The translations under genes and the position numbers were made by a program. DNA of 32,472 bases from CAYUUR01 sp964510235. GTDB taxonomy: Bacteria > Patescibacteriota > Saccharimonadia > Saccharimonadales > CAYUUR01. Below are positions 23,213-30,946 of this stretch, in pieces (position 1 is the stretch's first letter; each line of letters begins with the position of its first letter). Below the pieces are notes generated by a model. It saw nothing but the letters and a program-made list of their open reading frames with translations. It had not been told where the DNA came from and did not search any database. The stretch covers positions 1 through 32,472 of the forward strand of contig CAZEBF010000009.1 in NCBI GenBank assembly GCA_964510235.1. The letters run 5' to 3'.

Positions 23213-23251
23213 TTGACTCGTGCGCATAACAGAGTACAATTTACCTCTGTT
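23213..23251 (+). promoter_or_regulatory. Promoter with an inverted repeat over the -10 box
   Basis: -35 TTGACT (23213-23218), a 16-bp spacer and -10 TACAAT (23235-23240). The -10 is bracketed by a perfect 7-bp inverted repeat, AACAGAG (23228-23234) and CTCTGTT (23245-23251), placed as a repressor site would be or as an RNA stem at the transcript start. Confidence 0.6.
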
Positions 23252-23281
23252 GCAAGAAAATAATTAAGGATTTAAATAACC

Positions 23282-24271
23282 ATGGAGCACTTCCCAGGCT
23301 CAAAGGGACAGGAGTTTTATATGCCCGAATTTCAGGTTGATGCCGCAGTACGAGGTGGTGAGTTTTCAGTTGATGCGATTACTGCACAGTATTTAGGACG
23401 TGCTGACTTTGCAGAAGGTTCTATCGAATCAACCGCAACTCAACAAGAGTTTATGGAAATGCTCACGATCGTAAAGAATAACCTTTTGTATGTAGCAAAT
23501 TATGAAGATGAGTTCACAGGCTGTATGGATGGGCGAAATAATGCAGTTGATGAGCTCGGTAACCCTTTCGATCCAAGAATCAAAGTTAAGGGTGGTTCGA
23601 GTGTCTTTGCGTACAACGTAGCAGCGTATGGTCAGTTTGAAATTGTTGAAGGTATTGAGCGCCCTCTCGACCAGTTCACTGTTGTTAACCAAAGATTAGT
23701 AGACAGCAAACTCAGACTAGGTATGCACTATGAATGCGGAGCTGCACGCGGGGCTGGCGGTGTAGCCGAGAATTATCACGATAACTACAAAAATATTCAT
23801 AGCTTGTCTGGGCAAGATGCAAAAAGAAGCTTGGCTGAAGATAATCATAAACGCGAGAGCATGCTTCGACAAGGCGCCCTACTAACAGCAGAAGCAATTA
23901 CCAAATACGGTGATGATTTTACAGAAGAAAATATGCACAGTGTCGTTAGAGCACTCAATGGTCCGGAGGCAATCGTTCATTTGGAAGTAGATCATGATCA
24001 CCCAAATCATGGGCACACTGAACAAGGTTTGGCGCTACTGCGCGTGTCGCATGCCAAGATTGATAAGCCGGCCGTCATTGCAGCTGGAGCTGATCTTTTC
24101 TATCACAACGTTGAATACGCAAAGCGCATTGTTCGTGCACTAGCGTCTAATCCAGAAGAAATTGTACGGGGTGATATTCTGGCCGACACTTTAGCAATCG
24201 CCGGCATTGCCACATTAGGTACCCGCCAGCACGTCGGCGAACTTACAGGCGAGCTGATACTTGCAGCCTAA
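23282..24271 (+). CDS. Beta-carbonic-anhydrase-like protein, up to 329 aa
   Basis: The key evidence is a pair of zinc-ligand motifs. C81-M-D83-G-R85 matches the CxDxR motif of beta-carbonic anhydrases, and H149-Y-E-C152-GA matches their HxxCG motif, 67 residues further on, close to the family's usual gap. GGSSVFAYN between them fits the strand with the conserved glycines. The C-terminal 170 residues, with a His-rich VDHDHPNHGHTE stretch, do not match classical beta-CA and may be a second domain. The likely reaction is CO2 hydration, or another zinc-dependent reaction on a similar fold. Two starts compete: ATG 23282 (AAGGA 11 nt upstream) and ATG 23321 (AGGAG 6 nt upstream); the second has better spacing. 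It has its own promoter after atpC. Confidence 0.6.
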   Translation: MEHFPGSKGQEFYMPEFQVDAAVRGGEFSVDAITAQYLGRADFAEGSIESTATQQEFMEMLTIVKNNLLYVANYEDEFTGCMDGRNNAVDELGNPFDPRIKVKGGSSVFAYNVAAYGQFEIVEGIERPLDQFTVVNQRLVDSKLRLGMHYECGAARGAGGVAENYHDNYKNIHSLSGQDAKRSLAEDNHKRESMLRQGALLTAEAITKYGDDFTEENMHSVVRALNGPEAIVHLEVDHDHPNHGHTEQGLALLRVSHAKIDKPAVIAAGADLFYHNVEYAKRIVRALASNPEEIVRGDILADTLAIAGIATLGTRQHVGELTGELILAA

Positions 24272-24282
24272 GCCGAACTAGT

Positions 24283-24310
24283 TTGCAAATATCAATTTTT
24301 GTATTATGAT
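24283..24310 (+). promoter_or_regulatory. Predicted promoter of the aquaporin-like gene
   Basis: -35 TTGCAA (24283-24288), a 16-bp spacer and -10 TATGAT (24305-24310). A strong AAGGAGGG ribosome-binding site (24327-24334) follows before the ATG at 24340. Confidence 0.55.
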
Positions 24311-24339
24311 ACCTCTATACAAATTAAAGGAGGGATTCC

Positions 24340-25101
24340 ATGTTTGGAAAATCTAAACTAGCCTTAATTATGGCTGAGTTCTTTGGAGCAGCATCATTGA
24401 CTGCTGTCGTGTTGGCAATTAGTAAATCGGGAGTTGGCTTTCCATACTTTATCGCAATTGGTATGGCTATGGCAGTTGCAGTCATGTTACTGACTGTTGG
24501 TAGTGTGCGTGATGTAAGCTTTAACCCGGCAATTACAGTTGGTCTATGGACTGCTCGTAAGGTTGGTACACTCAACGCAATATTGGCAATCGCTGCACAG
24601 ATGCTTGGTGCAGTAGCTGCATGGCAAGTGTACGAGTATCTCACTGAAACCCCACTGAAAGGTGTAGCGACAGGTGAGTTTAACTGGCGCGTATTTACTG
24701 CTGAAGCAATTGGTACATTCATGCTTGGTCTGGCCGTATCAGCAGCCGTCTACTATAAATACGAGAGCGGTCGCGCTGCTGCTACAATTGGCGGCGGTTT
24801 GTTCTTGGCAATCGTATTTGCATCAGTCGCATCCAACGGTCTTGTAAACCCTGCAGTTGCACTTGGTGTCCAGTCATGGAGCCTTGCGTATGTTCTTGGC
24901 CCAGTCGTTGGTGCGGTCTTGGCAGTGAACTTGTACGCAATGCTATTTGCGCCTAGCGGATCATTCGCTGTTGCAGGTTTAACTGCAAACACAACTGCTC
25001 GAACAAAGACAGTTGCAGCTACCCCAAAGCGTAAAGTTGCAGCCAAGAAACCTGTAGCTCGAAAAAAGACAGCAAAAAAGACTACTCGCAAACGTTCATA
25101 A
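24340..25101 (+). CDS. Aquaporin/MIP-family channel with a Lys/Ala-rich C-terminal tail, 253 aa
   Basis: Six hydrophobic segments in two repeats, each with the family hallmark: SFNPAITVGLW (about 64-74) and GLVNPAVALGV (about 167-177). The AEFFGAASLTAVVL and AEAIGTFMLGLAV helices are the paired first helices of each half. After the second NPA, aquaporins and glycerol facilitators nearly always have Arg, the selectivity-filter residue; here it is Val. The pore may therefore pass other small solutes, or the channel is atypical. The last 30 residues (from about KTVAATPKRK) are a basic Lys/Ala/Thr tail like a histone H1 end, expected on the cytoplasmic side. It ends at a shared bidirectional terminator. 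Confidence 0.85.
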   Translation: MFGKSKLALIMAEFFGAASLTAVVLAISKSGVGFPYFIAIGMAMAVAVMLLTVGSVRDVSFNPAITVGLWTARKVGTLNAILAIAAQMLGAVAAWQVYEYLTETPLKGVATGEFNWRVFTAEAIGTFMLGLAVSAAVYYKYESGRAAATIGGGLFLAIVFASVASNGLVNPAVALGVQSWSLAYVLGPVVGAVLAVNLYAMLFAPSGSFAVAGLTANTTARTKTVAATPKRKVAAKKPVARKKTAKKTTRKRS

Positions 25102-25116
25102 TACTTTCTTGTAGGT

Positions 25117-25149
25117 AAAAATACCCCGCACGAAAAGCGGGGTATTTTT
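25117..25149. terminator. Bidirectional intrinsic terminator
   Basis: AAAAATACCCCGC (25117-25129) and GCGGGGTATTTTT (25137-25149) form a perfect 13-bp stem around a 7-nt loop, with A- and T-runs on either side. It serves the aquaporin gene on the plus strand and the membrane-protein gene on the minus strand. Confidence 0.95.
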
Positions 25150-25169
25150 ATGTTTGTAGTTAGCGGCTA

Positions 25170-25970
25170 CTAGTTTGAGGAAACAACCAGTGCGACAATT
25201 ACCAGAATAAAAGCAATGAACAACAGGAACAGGCTCATAAGTAGTAGACCAAGATAGTTGAGCCAGTGGGTTGGTGGCTTCGGCAAGTCGTTATCTTTGA
25301 GGTGCTTAAGTTGCGGGTAAAGAATCGCTTCACCACCCATCTGAATCAGAATGGCAATTGGGAATAAGAGCTGACTCACAGTATAGATTCCATAGACTTC
25401 CATAAGGTGGTTCTTTGTCAGAAATTTGACACGGTCCATGCTCTTCCATGTATTTAGATCCTCATCGAACATAGTTATATAAACCATTTGATAGCGCAGC
25501 GCCGCTCTAATGCCCGGCACGATGAAGAAAATAAAACCAAAGAAAATCTTGAACCCAACAATGATCTGAATCAGCAAAATTCGCCAGAATCGCTTCATGG
25601 TTTGTTCGAATGCTTCACCTAAATCAGTCGATTCATTACGACTTGTCTTCCAAGCCACGTAGTTTACAACTCCAGTATAGATGGCACCTAATACAGTCGC
25701 TACAACAGCTATCACAAGTGCCACAGCAATTATGATGGCGACAATTGTCATTGAGACATTCTCATCAACAGGCGCAGTAGATGAGTCTGTGGATGAACCG
25801 GGCAAAGAACTAATTGAGTTAAGAAGTCCTCCAAAAAGTGCGATTATCATAATGACGACCGCTGGTGTTTGGTTAAGTTTGAATAGTTTGCTTAAGCCAT
25901 CAAACGAAGATTTGAAGGGATTTGATATAAATTCGAACTTTGCTGGTGTGTGGTTGGTTGGTGTTGTCAT
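25170..25970 (-). CDS. Multi-pass membrane protein, 266 aa, function unknown
   Basis: Six likely membrane segments: about 38-55, 75-105 (long), 130-155, 193-212 and 240-264, with a short one possible between. The middle IVPGIRAALRYQMVYITMFDED (about 152-173) resembles the motif of small integral membrane families related to DUF975 and the glycerophosphodiester-phosphodiesterase membrane domain, where a PG-x-x-x-x-LRY-x-M turn precedes a helix. No enzyme motif is visible. It starts 2 nt after the stop of the helicase gene with no ribosome-binding site, so it is probably translated by re-initiation. It may have no functional link to the helicase. Confidence 0.75.
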   Translation of the reverse strand: MTTPTNHTPAKFEFISNPFKSSFDGLSKLFKLNQTPAVVIMIIALFGGLLNSISSLPGSSTDSSTAPVDENVSMTIVAIIIAVALVIAVVATVLGAIYTGVVNYVAWKTSRNESTDLGEAFEQTMKRFWRILLIQIIVGFKIFFGFIFFIVPGIRAALRYQMVYITMFDEDLNTWKSMDRVKFLTKNHLMEVYGIYTVSQLLFPIAILIQMGGEAILYPQLKHLKDNDLPKPPTHWLNYLGLLLMSLFLLFIAFILVIVALVVSSN

Positions 25971-25972
25971 AT

Positions 25973-28900
25973 TTATATACTACCGCTTCTAATGTCATCC
26001 TCAAAGCTTAGAATACCTTTCAGATCTGACGAGTAACTACTAACATCAGGAAAATCGAGTTTCATTATTCGATCCCACACCGCCTTGACAAGTTCGGTAA
26101 ACGCCGCAACTTCACTGTCAGTAAAACTTGTTGTGAGGGCTTCCGGCAGATTGCCTTGTTCGTTTGGTTCTATGAATAAGATCTGACCACTATTGACGCT
26201 GACTTTGCCCTGATAACTGGCTGATCCTTCAACTAGTAGTTTGTAAAAAAGTAGCTGCTGACGGTAATGATGCAACTTCATTTTTTCATACATGTCTCGT
26301 CCGTCCCATTTTTGGGCTGGCTTTCCAGTTTTAAAATCGTACACCGTGGCTTGCTTGCCATCGATTCTGAGCTTATCGATCTTTCCGCTGAGACGAGCCG
26401 TGCCAATGATTACTCCTTCGTTATTAAAGCCTCGCTCAATAAGATCAGATGGAATAAAGTCACCTGCCCTTTCAGTAAAGTAGCGTTTGATAGCTTGCTC
26501 GCCTCGTGTCTTGTAGCGCTTAAAGTCTGCAGTTCGCAGGTGCTTGCGTGTAAGTAGATCTACAAAGCACTCTTGCAGTTGTGCCACTCCAGGCAAGTGG
26601 CCGTTTGTTCGCAACTGATTATGGGCCCATTGGATAGTTCGATGAACAGCGTCACCGTAAGCAGCTGGTGCGGTTGGCGCTTCTGGAAAACGCAGTAAGT
26701 TTCGTGTTAAGAAGTAATGTGGTCCGCCTTTTGTAACATCCAGGAAGTTATTGAAGTGCGTCACACTCAACTTGTATTCTTCCAGGATTGGGGCAAAGAC
26801 AGTTGGTTTATCGGCAATGATTTGTCGATATCGATATGCCCAGTCAGTCGATAAAATTTCAATTGACTGAGTTGTGGTTGGTTTTGTGTTACTGATTGGT
26901 TCAAAAGCCGGATGCGCTACATCATTACCAGACCCGATGAGAAAACTAAGAGGTGGTGAAGGTTTGTTGTCGAGTGTATGTGAGTAGCTTGTCAGGACAA
27001 CTTGTTGTTTTGCTCTGGTGAGAGCAACAAATAGTAGGCGCAGTTTGTCATTTACTCCATCACTAGCAGGTGCAAGCGGTAGATTTTTTGGCAGCGTAAT
27101 TTTAAGACTTTGTGACCGAGCGGTAGGGCCCCATACTTCGTCTTGTAGATTTATCACGTAGACAAACTTGAATTCTAAACCCTTAGCTTTATAGACGGTC
27201 ATAATTTGCACCGCATCTGTTGTTTGTGTATGTGGGTTGTTATCGACAATCTTGATGCCAGACCGCTCATGCAGGTCGGCAAACTCTACTAAGTCCTTTG
27301 CAAGTAGTAGCTTTGCAGGCTTCCATTGCCGCAAGCTGTTTCTCAGACTGGCTAACTGACCAAGCAAAGTCAGATAGTCGTCTGTGTTGGTATCGAGTGA
27401 TTCATCACTAAACAGTGTGCGGCGCATCGGCGAAACAAAGCTGCTGGTGTCTGCATCAGATTCTGTCGGACCGAGCAATTCATCGATTATGTATTCTAGA
27501 GGCTCAGTTGTGGTTTTGCGTGCGAGACTAACCAACCAGCTGGTGATGGCGCCTATCTGCTGATTGTCATGCTCCATGCAGTACGCTAGCCAACTCTTGT
27601 GGGCTTTATAAACTTCTACACTCGTACGCACCATATCTTGATTGCTAATACTCCACATGTCGTACGAAAGTACTTGAGCGAGTAGTGCATCGGCTGTTTC
27701 AATATTATTCTGTGCTATGGCTACAATCAGACGTGTCATGGTGGTTAGTTGAATAACAAGCGGCGCTTCCAAAATATTCTCTCGTCGTTCATATGCCACT
27801 GGAATTTGTTTAGAACCGATGTATGGCATGAGACGTTCTAAGTATTTGTGCCTTGGCGCAATCACGGCAATATCGTGCGGCGCTGTGCCAGCTTTGAGAC
27901 GCTTGGCAATATCGTCCGCTATCCACTGGTACTGAGACAGCTCACTTGAAAAACTAGTGTGGGTAGTTGGTGTTTTGCTCTTAGCTGCATGCGCAGTCAG
28001 TTGCTTATTGACATCAAGCACCGTCGCTAGGCGGTCATCAATTTGAGTGGATATTGTCTGACTTGCATCTAGTATCACCTCGTCAGAACGATAGTTTTCT
28101 GTTAGTGTGACTAGTTTTGCGTCATAAAGCTTAATAAAGCTCACCATGTTAGAAGCTTCTGCGCCTTGGAATGCATAAATAGCCTGGTCGTCATCACCTA
28201 CTACCATAATATTTGGTTTGCCTTCGTGTACTGGGTTGTTGCCGAGTGCCTGCAATATGCGCAATTGGGCTTTGTTGGTATCCTGAAACTCATCAACTAA
28301 AATATACTGGAACTTTTCTTGTAGTGAGTATCTCAGGTCATCGTGTCGTTCAATGGCATGCACAGTTTCGATAATCATGTCGTCAAAGTCATACAAGCCT
28401 TGTTGTTGCATGGCTTCGTTGAGTTTTGCGTAGACTTCAGCAACGGCATGCATTTTGCGCATGTTGCGACCACCATCTTTGAGGATATGCTTGCCTTCAG
28501 CATTCTTCTCGCACCAACGAGTGCGCCAAGCAGTAATTGGTTTGGCGTACCGTCCATCAGCTGGTGTTTCATTGATTGCATCTGATAATTCACTTGTTAA
28601 CATGACCAAGTATTCTGGAAAACCGAACAGTAAACTATCGCTACTGAGCTTGTTGGCAGTGTCGAGCAGTTGCCGATACGACGCAAGAAGCTTAGGTGAT
28701 GGGGTTGCTGCAAAAGTCTGACTAATCATGGCTTCCAACGCTTCAACTGCCTTTTGGTTGTGTGCAATCAGGGCATGTAGTTCGTTTGGGCCTAAGGCAT
28801 TCTGCTTAAACCAGCCAATAACACGTAAGGTGTCTGCTAGCATAACGTAGTCCTCACCCGCCTTGGCGCTTAGTGGATTACTGTGTGGCAAATGCTCAAA

Positions 28901-29281
28901 GATTTCGCGCATAAGCTCGTACCGACCAAGCTCATCAATCTGTTGCAGTAACTGACGATCAGTAAAATAGTCGCTGTATTGGCTAATAATGTCAGCACCA
29001 AAACTATGGAAGGTGTGAATCGTCACGTGATAGGCCTGCTGGCCAATGATAGTCTCGAGGCGTTCGCGCATATTGCGGGCTGCGTTATCTGTAAAAGTCA
29101 GACACAAGATATTCCGGGGCTCTACATCGCTCTTGTCCAGGATGTTTGCTACTCGAGCACTCAGCAGTTGAGTCTTACCGGTACCGGGGCCCGCCAGAAC
29201 CATCAGTGGGCCATTGATGGTGTCGACAGCTTCGCGCTGAGCACTGTTTAGCGACGAGTAGATTGTTTTGAAAGAATGCAT
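25973..29281 (-). CDS. UvrD/Rep-type superfamily-1 helicase with C-terminal RecB-like nuclease domain, 1102 aa
   Basis: The N-terminus has the SF1 Q-motif (LNSAQREAV) and P-loop GPGTGKT (31-37), then TFTDNAARNMRERL (motif Ia), FQYILVDEFQDTN (motif II), VGDDDQAIYAFQGA (motif III), VTLTENYRS (motif IV), VQIMTVYKAKGLEFKFVYV (motif V) and LLFVALTRAKQQV (motif VI). The C-terminus has a PD-(D/E)XK nuclease: GDAVHRTIQ near residue 877, VYDFKTGKP near 980 and a Q-x-x-x-YKLL helix after it. This combination is found in AddA/AdnB/RecB-type recombination enzymes and in stand-alone helicase-nucleases. No AddB/RecC-type partner is visible. The ATG lies 8 nt after a TACAAT -10 with no Shine-Dalgarno sequence. 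Confidence 0.93.
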   Translation of the reverse strand: MHSFKTIYSSLNSAQREAVDTINGPLMVLAGPGTGKTQLLSARVANILDKSDVEPRNILCLTFTDNAARNMRERLETIIGQQAYHVTIHTFHSFGADIISQYSDYFTDRQLLQQIDELGRYELMREIFEHLPHSNPLSAKAGEDYVMLADTLRVIGWFKQNALGPNELHALIAHNQKAVEALEAMISQTFAATPSPKLLASYRQLLDTANKLSSDSLLFGFPEYLVMLTSELSDAINETPADGRYAKPITAWRTRWCEKNAEGKHILKDGGRNMRKMHAVAEVYAKLNEAMQQQGLYDFDDMIIETVHAIERHDDLRYSLQEKFQYILVDEFQDTNKAQLRILQALGNNPVHEGKPNIMVVGDDDQAIYAFQGAEASNMVSFIKLYDAKLVTLTENYRSDEVILDASQTISTQIDDRLATVLDVNKQLTAHAAKSKTPTTHTSFSSELSQYQWIADDIAKRLKAGTAPHDIAVIAPRHKYLERLMPYIGSKQIPVAYERRENILEAPLVIQLTTMTRLIVAIAQNNIETADALLAQVLSYDMWSISNQDMVRTSVEVYKAHKSWLAYCMEHDNQQIGAITSWLVSLARKTTTEPLEYIIDELLGPTESDADTSSFVSPMRRTLFSDESLDTNTDDYLTLLGQLASLRNSLRQWKPAKLLLAKDLVEFADLHERSGIKIVDNNPHTQTTDAVQIMTVYKAKGLEFKFVYVINLQDEVWGPTARSQSLKITLPKNLPLAPASDGVNDKLRLLFVALTRAKQQVVLTSYSHTLDNKPSPPLSFLIGSGNDVAHPAFEPISNTKPTTTQSIEILSTDWAYRYRQIIADKPTVFAPILEEYKLSVTHFNNFLDVTKGGPHYFLTRNLLRFPEAPTAPAAYGDAVHRTIQWAHNQLRTNGHLPGVAQLQECFVDLLTRKHLRTADFKRYKTRGEQAIKRYFTERAGDFIPSDLIERGFNNEGVIIGTARLSGKIDKLRIDGKQATVYDFKTGKPAQKWDGRDMYEKMKLHHYRQQLLFYKLLVEGSASYQGKVSVNSGQILFIEPNEQGNLPEALTTSFTDSEVAAFTELVKAVWDRIMKLDFPDVSSYSSDLKGILSFEDDIRSGSI

Positions 29282-29289
29282 CTATATGT

Positions 29290-29328
29290 ATTGTACCGCG
29301 AACGCATAGAAGCGTCAGATTATCTGAC
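29290..29328 (-). promoter_or_regulatory. Helicase promoter with a 15-bp palindrome over the -35 region
   Basis: On the minus strand, -10 TACAAT (29290-29295), a 17-bp spacer and -35 CTGACG (29313-29318). The perfect palindrome GTCAGAT-T-ATCTGAC (29314-29328) covers the -35 box, as expected of a repressor operator. The intergenic region 29282-29500 otherwise shows only the start signals of the next gene. Confidence 0.5.
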
Positions 29329-29487
29329 AGTTTATTTTACAATAAGCATAATGTAATTTTTAGTACGTTTACCATCTAACAAATTGTGCTTATAAACAAA
29401 AACCTGTGTACAAACGTTGCTACATCATAACGACATTGACTATGCTACCTTTGCGTATGTGTGCGCGTGGTAACAACTAATAACATT

Positions 29488-29493
29488 GGAGGG
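29488..29493 (+). promoter_or_regulatory. Ribosome-binding site that sets the start of the Asn/Thr-repeat gene
   Basis: GGAGGG lies 7 nt before ATG 29501. This favours that ATG over the in-frame TTG at 29486, which would place the ribosome-binding site inside the coding region. Confidence 0.8.
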
Positions 29494-29500
29494 TACAACT

Positions 29501-30250
29501 ATGGCACAACCACAGTTTGTCCAGATCGATTATAAATCTAACATGCTTGCAACGTTTGTCTCGACGCTTGTTGCAATTCTCGTAGCAGTGCCTATTGCTA
29601 TGATGGTTGCACTAAACGTTGCGCAATCTCAGACGGCTTCAGCAGATGCAGTCAACCAGACTGCTTCAGCTCAGCCAGCTTCTGCCAGTCAATCAGTAAA
29701 CTCATGTGTAGCACCAGTCAGTGACGAAGACTACCGTGCCGTTTCCGGTGACTCTTATGGAGAGGTTGCGTCAGTTTCACAAACAGCTCATGCACATGGT
29801 GGATGGTGGGGTGATACCAGCGCTTGGTCATCAGTCGCTTCAAATACCTACATTAATCAAGAAAATACCGAGAACAACAACTGGTACTACGACTCATTCA
29901 ATAACTATACTGCAAACAACAGCTTTAATGAAGATTCCCTAAACGAAGAGTCATACAACGAAGACTCATACAACGAAACTGAAACCGAAATTGATGTAGA
30001 GGTAGAAGTAGAATTCGAAGACTCTTTTAACAAGACCAATACAACTAACACGACTACTAACACCACAAATACCACGACAAACACAACTACTAACACAGCT
30101 AACAGCTCATTTAACACTGGTTCGTTCAACAACACGAACACTACAAACACCACCACTACTAACAATGCAACAGATTCGTTCAATGACAACAGTCAAGACA
30201 ACGACGCACAAGTGTTGGTCGGTGCTCTGCAAGCTGCAATCCAAGACTAA
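29501..30250 (+). CDS. Membrane-anchored surface protein with Asn/Thr-repeat tail, 249 aa
   Basis: One hydrophobic segment (about 15-42, ATFVSTLVAILVAVPIAMMV) anchors the protein, and everything after it should be outside. An Ala/Ser/Gln-rich linker (43-65) leads to a Trp/Gly/Tyr segment (about 95-130). A strongly acidic run of EDSYNE-type units with EVEVEVEFE (about 135-170) follows, and then a low-complexity tract of NTT, NTTT and SFN units (about 173-230), ending in a short helix. No known domain is visible. The Asn-x-Thr units could be a glycosylation platform, a spacer or an aggregating surface fibre. The gene has its own ribosome-binding site and a strong terminator, so it is a monocistronic unit. 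Confidence 0.8.
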   Translation: MAQPQFVQIDYKSNMLATFVSTLVAILVAVPIAMMVALNVAQSQTASADAVNQTASAQPASASQSVNSCVAPVSDEDYRAVSGDSYGEVASVSQTAHAHGGWWGDTSAWSSVASNTYINQENTENNNWYYDSFNNYTANNSFNEDSLNEESYNEDSYNETETEIDVEVEVEFEDSFNKTNTTNTTTNTTNTTTNTTTNTANSSFNTGSFNNTNTTNTTTTNNATDSFNDNSQDNDAQVLVGALQAAIQD

Positions 30251-30274
30251 TAGTTTTGTAGCGTTACTCTAAAT

Positions 30275-30304
30275 AAAGACGGTAGCCACTGAGCTACCGT
30301 CTTT
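30275..30304 (+). terminator. Intrinsic terminator after the Asn/Thr-repeat gene
   Basis: AAAGACGGTAGC pairs with GCTACCGTCTTT around a 6-nt loop, followed by T's: a 12-bp perfect stem starting about 25 nt after the stop codon. Confidence 0.93.
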
Positions 30305-30397
30305 TAGTTCTGAAACGTGGTGTTGAATCGCCATTGGTCACAACATAGTAATTTGGTTTGTACACGACAGGAACATCTGATGGCCCAAACAGATTAA

Positions 30398-30550
30398 GTG
30401 ATTGAGGCAATCCGACGAATCACCCTAGGTCTACCTACAGAGGACTATATATGGACGTCTATAGCGTGGTGTGTTGGCACGCAGGTAATTGCTGTGCCGC
30501 TGGCTACATGGCTGTTCCGCAAGAAGTTGAACGGATACTGTTCTTGTTGA
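30398..30550 (+). pseudogene. C-terminal remnant of an ABC-2-type transporter permease
   Basis: A 50-codon open stretch beginning right after an in-frame stop reads like the extreme C-terminus of DrrB-type ABC-2 permeases: IEAIRR-x(3)-GLP, then a W-x-SIAWCVG membrane helix, VPLATWLFRKK and stop. The rest of the permease (about 200 residues) and its ATPase are absent upstream. It lies between two strong terminators in a 300-bp stretch with no other convincing gene. I read it as a relic of a deleted transporter operon. A small functional one-helix protein is less likely because no ribosome-binding site precedes the GTG at 30398. Confidence 0.6.
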
Positions 30551-30554
30551 ACAA

Positions 30555-30581
30555 AAAACACCTCCGCGCTGGAGGTGTTTT
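30555..30581. terminator. Strong intrinsic terminator after the permease remnant
   Basis: AAAACACCTCC (30555-30565) and GGAGGTGTTTT (30571-30581) form a perfect 11-bp stem around GCGCT. The flanking A- and T-runs let it work in both directions. It probably ended the lost transporter operon and may now also serve the minus-strand gene ending at 30603. Confidence 0.92.
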
Positions 30582-30602
30582 CGTGTGGATGAGTAGCGCT
30601 AT

Positions 30603-30923
30603 CTAGCGAGATTTTACTTCCTCAACCTCTAGTTCAATACCGCCGCTAACACCTACAAAGAGGTTGATGACGAGGGCGACAATTGCTCCGTACAACCACC
30701 CAACTGCAAATAGTACCAGTGGATATACTACAACACCCAGCAAGACGATACCGACTGCTGCGAATATATCGGTCAAAACACTGTAATTGTTGTTTGAAAT
30801 AACGCTGACTGTAGTTACGATTGATGATATCAAACCGATGGCCAAGCCTACGATACCATTGACACTACCAAATAGTTTACCTAGGCTGCTTACCCCAACC
30901 TTTTGAACGAGTAATCTTTGCAT
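30603..30923 (-). CDS. Small membrane protein, DUF3566-like, 106 aa
   Basis: Two hydrophobic hairpins: about 12-45 (LGKLFGSVNGIVGLAIGLISSIVTTVSVI) and 50-93 (IFAAVGIVLLGVVVYPLVLFAVGWLYGAIVALVINLFVGVSGGIELEVEE). The GWLYGAIVALVINLFVGVSGGIELE end resembles the conserved C-terminal helix of DUF3566 membrane proteins, in which a Gly/Asn-containing helix runs into a GGI-x-(V/L) strand. The function of that family is unknown to me. A perfect AAGGAGG lies 7 nt before the ATG and a good promoter precedes it. Monocistronic. Confidence 0.8.
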   Translation of the reverse strand: MQRLLVQKVGVSSLGKLFGSVNGIVGLAIGLISSIVTTVSVISNNNYSVLTDIFAAVGIVLLGVVVYPLVLFAVGWLYGAIVALVINLFVGVSGGIELEVEEVKSR

Positions 30924-30946
30924 AACACCTCCTTGTTTATACCTAT

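Noticed and set aside
29905..30189. Antisense ORF rich in Val and Leu opposite the Asn/Thr-repeat tract
   Set aside because: It is the reverse complement of AAC/ACA-type repeats, which automatically reads as Val/Leu codons.
30294..30420. Short minus-strand open stretch of about 40 codons with protein-like composition
   Set aside because: It has no start codon with a ribosome-binding site and runs into the terminator stem. It may be another gene fragment, but this cannot be supported.
30451..30603. 51-codon plus-strand ORF starting at ATG 30451
   Set aside because: It overlaps the ABC-2 permease remnant in another frame, runs through the terminator hairpin and resembles nothing.
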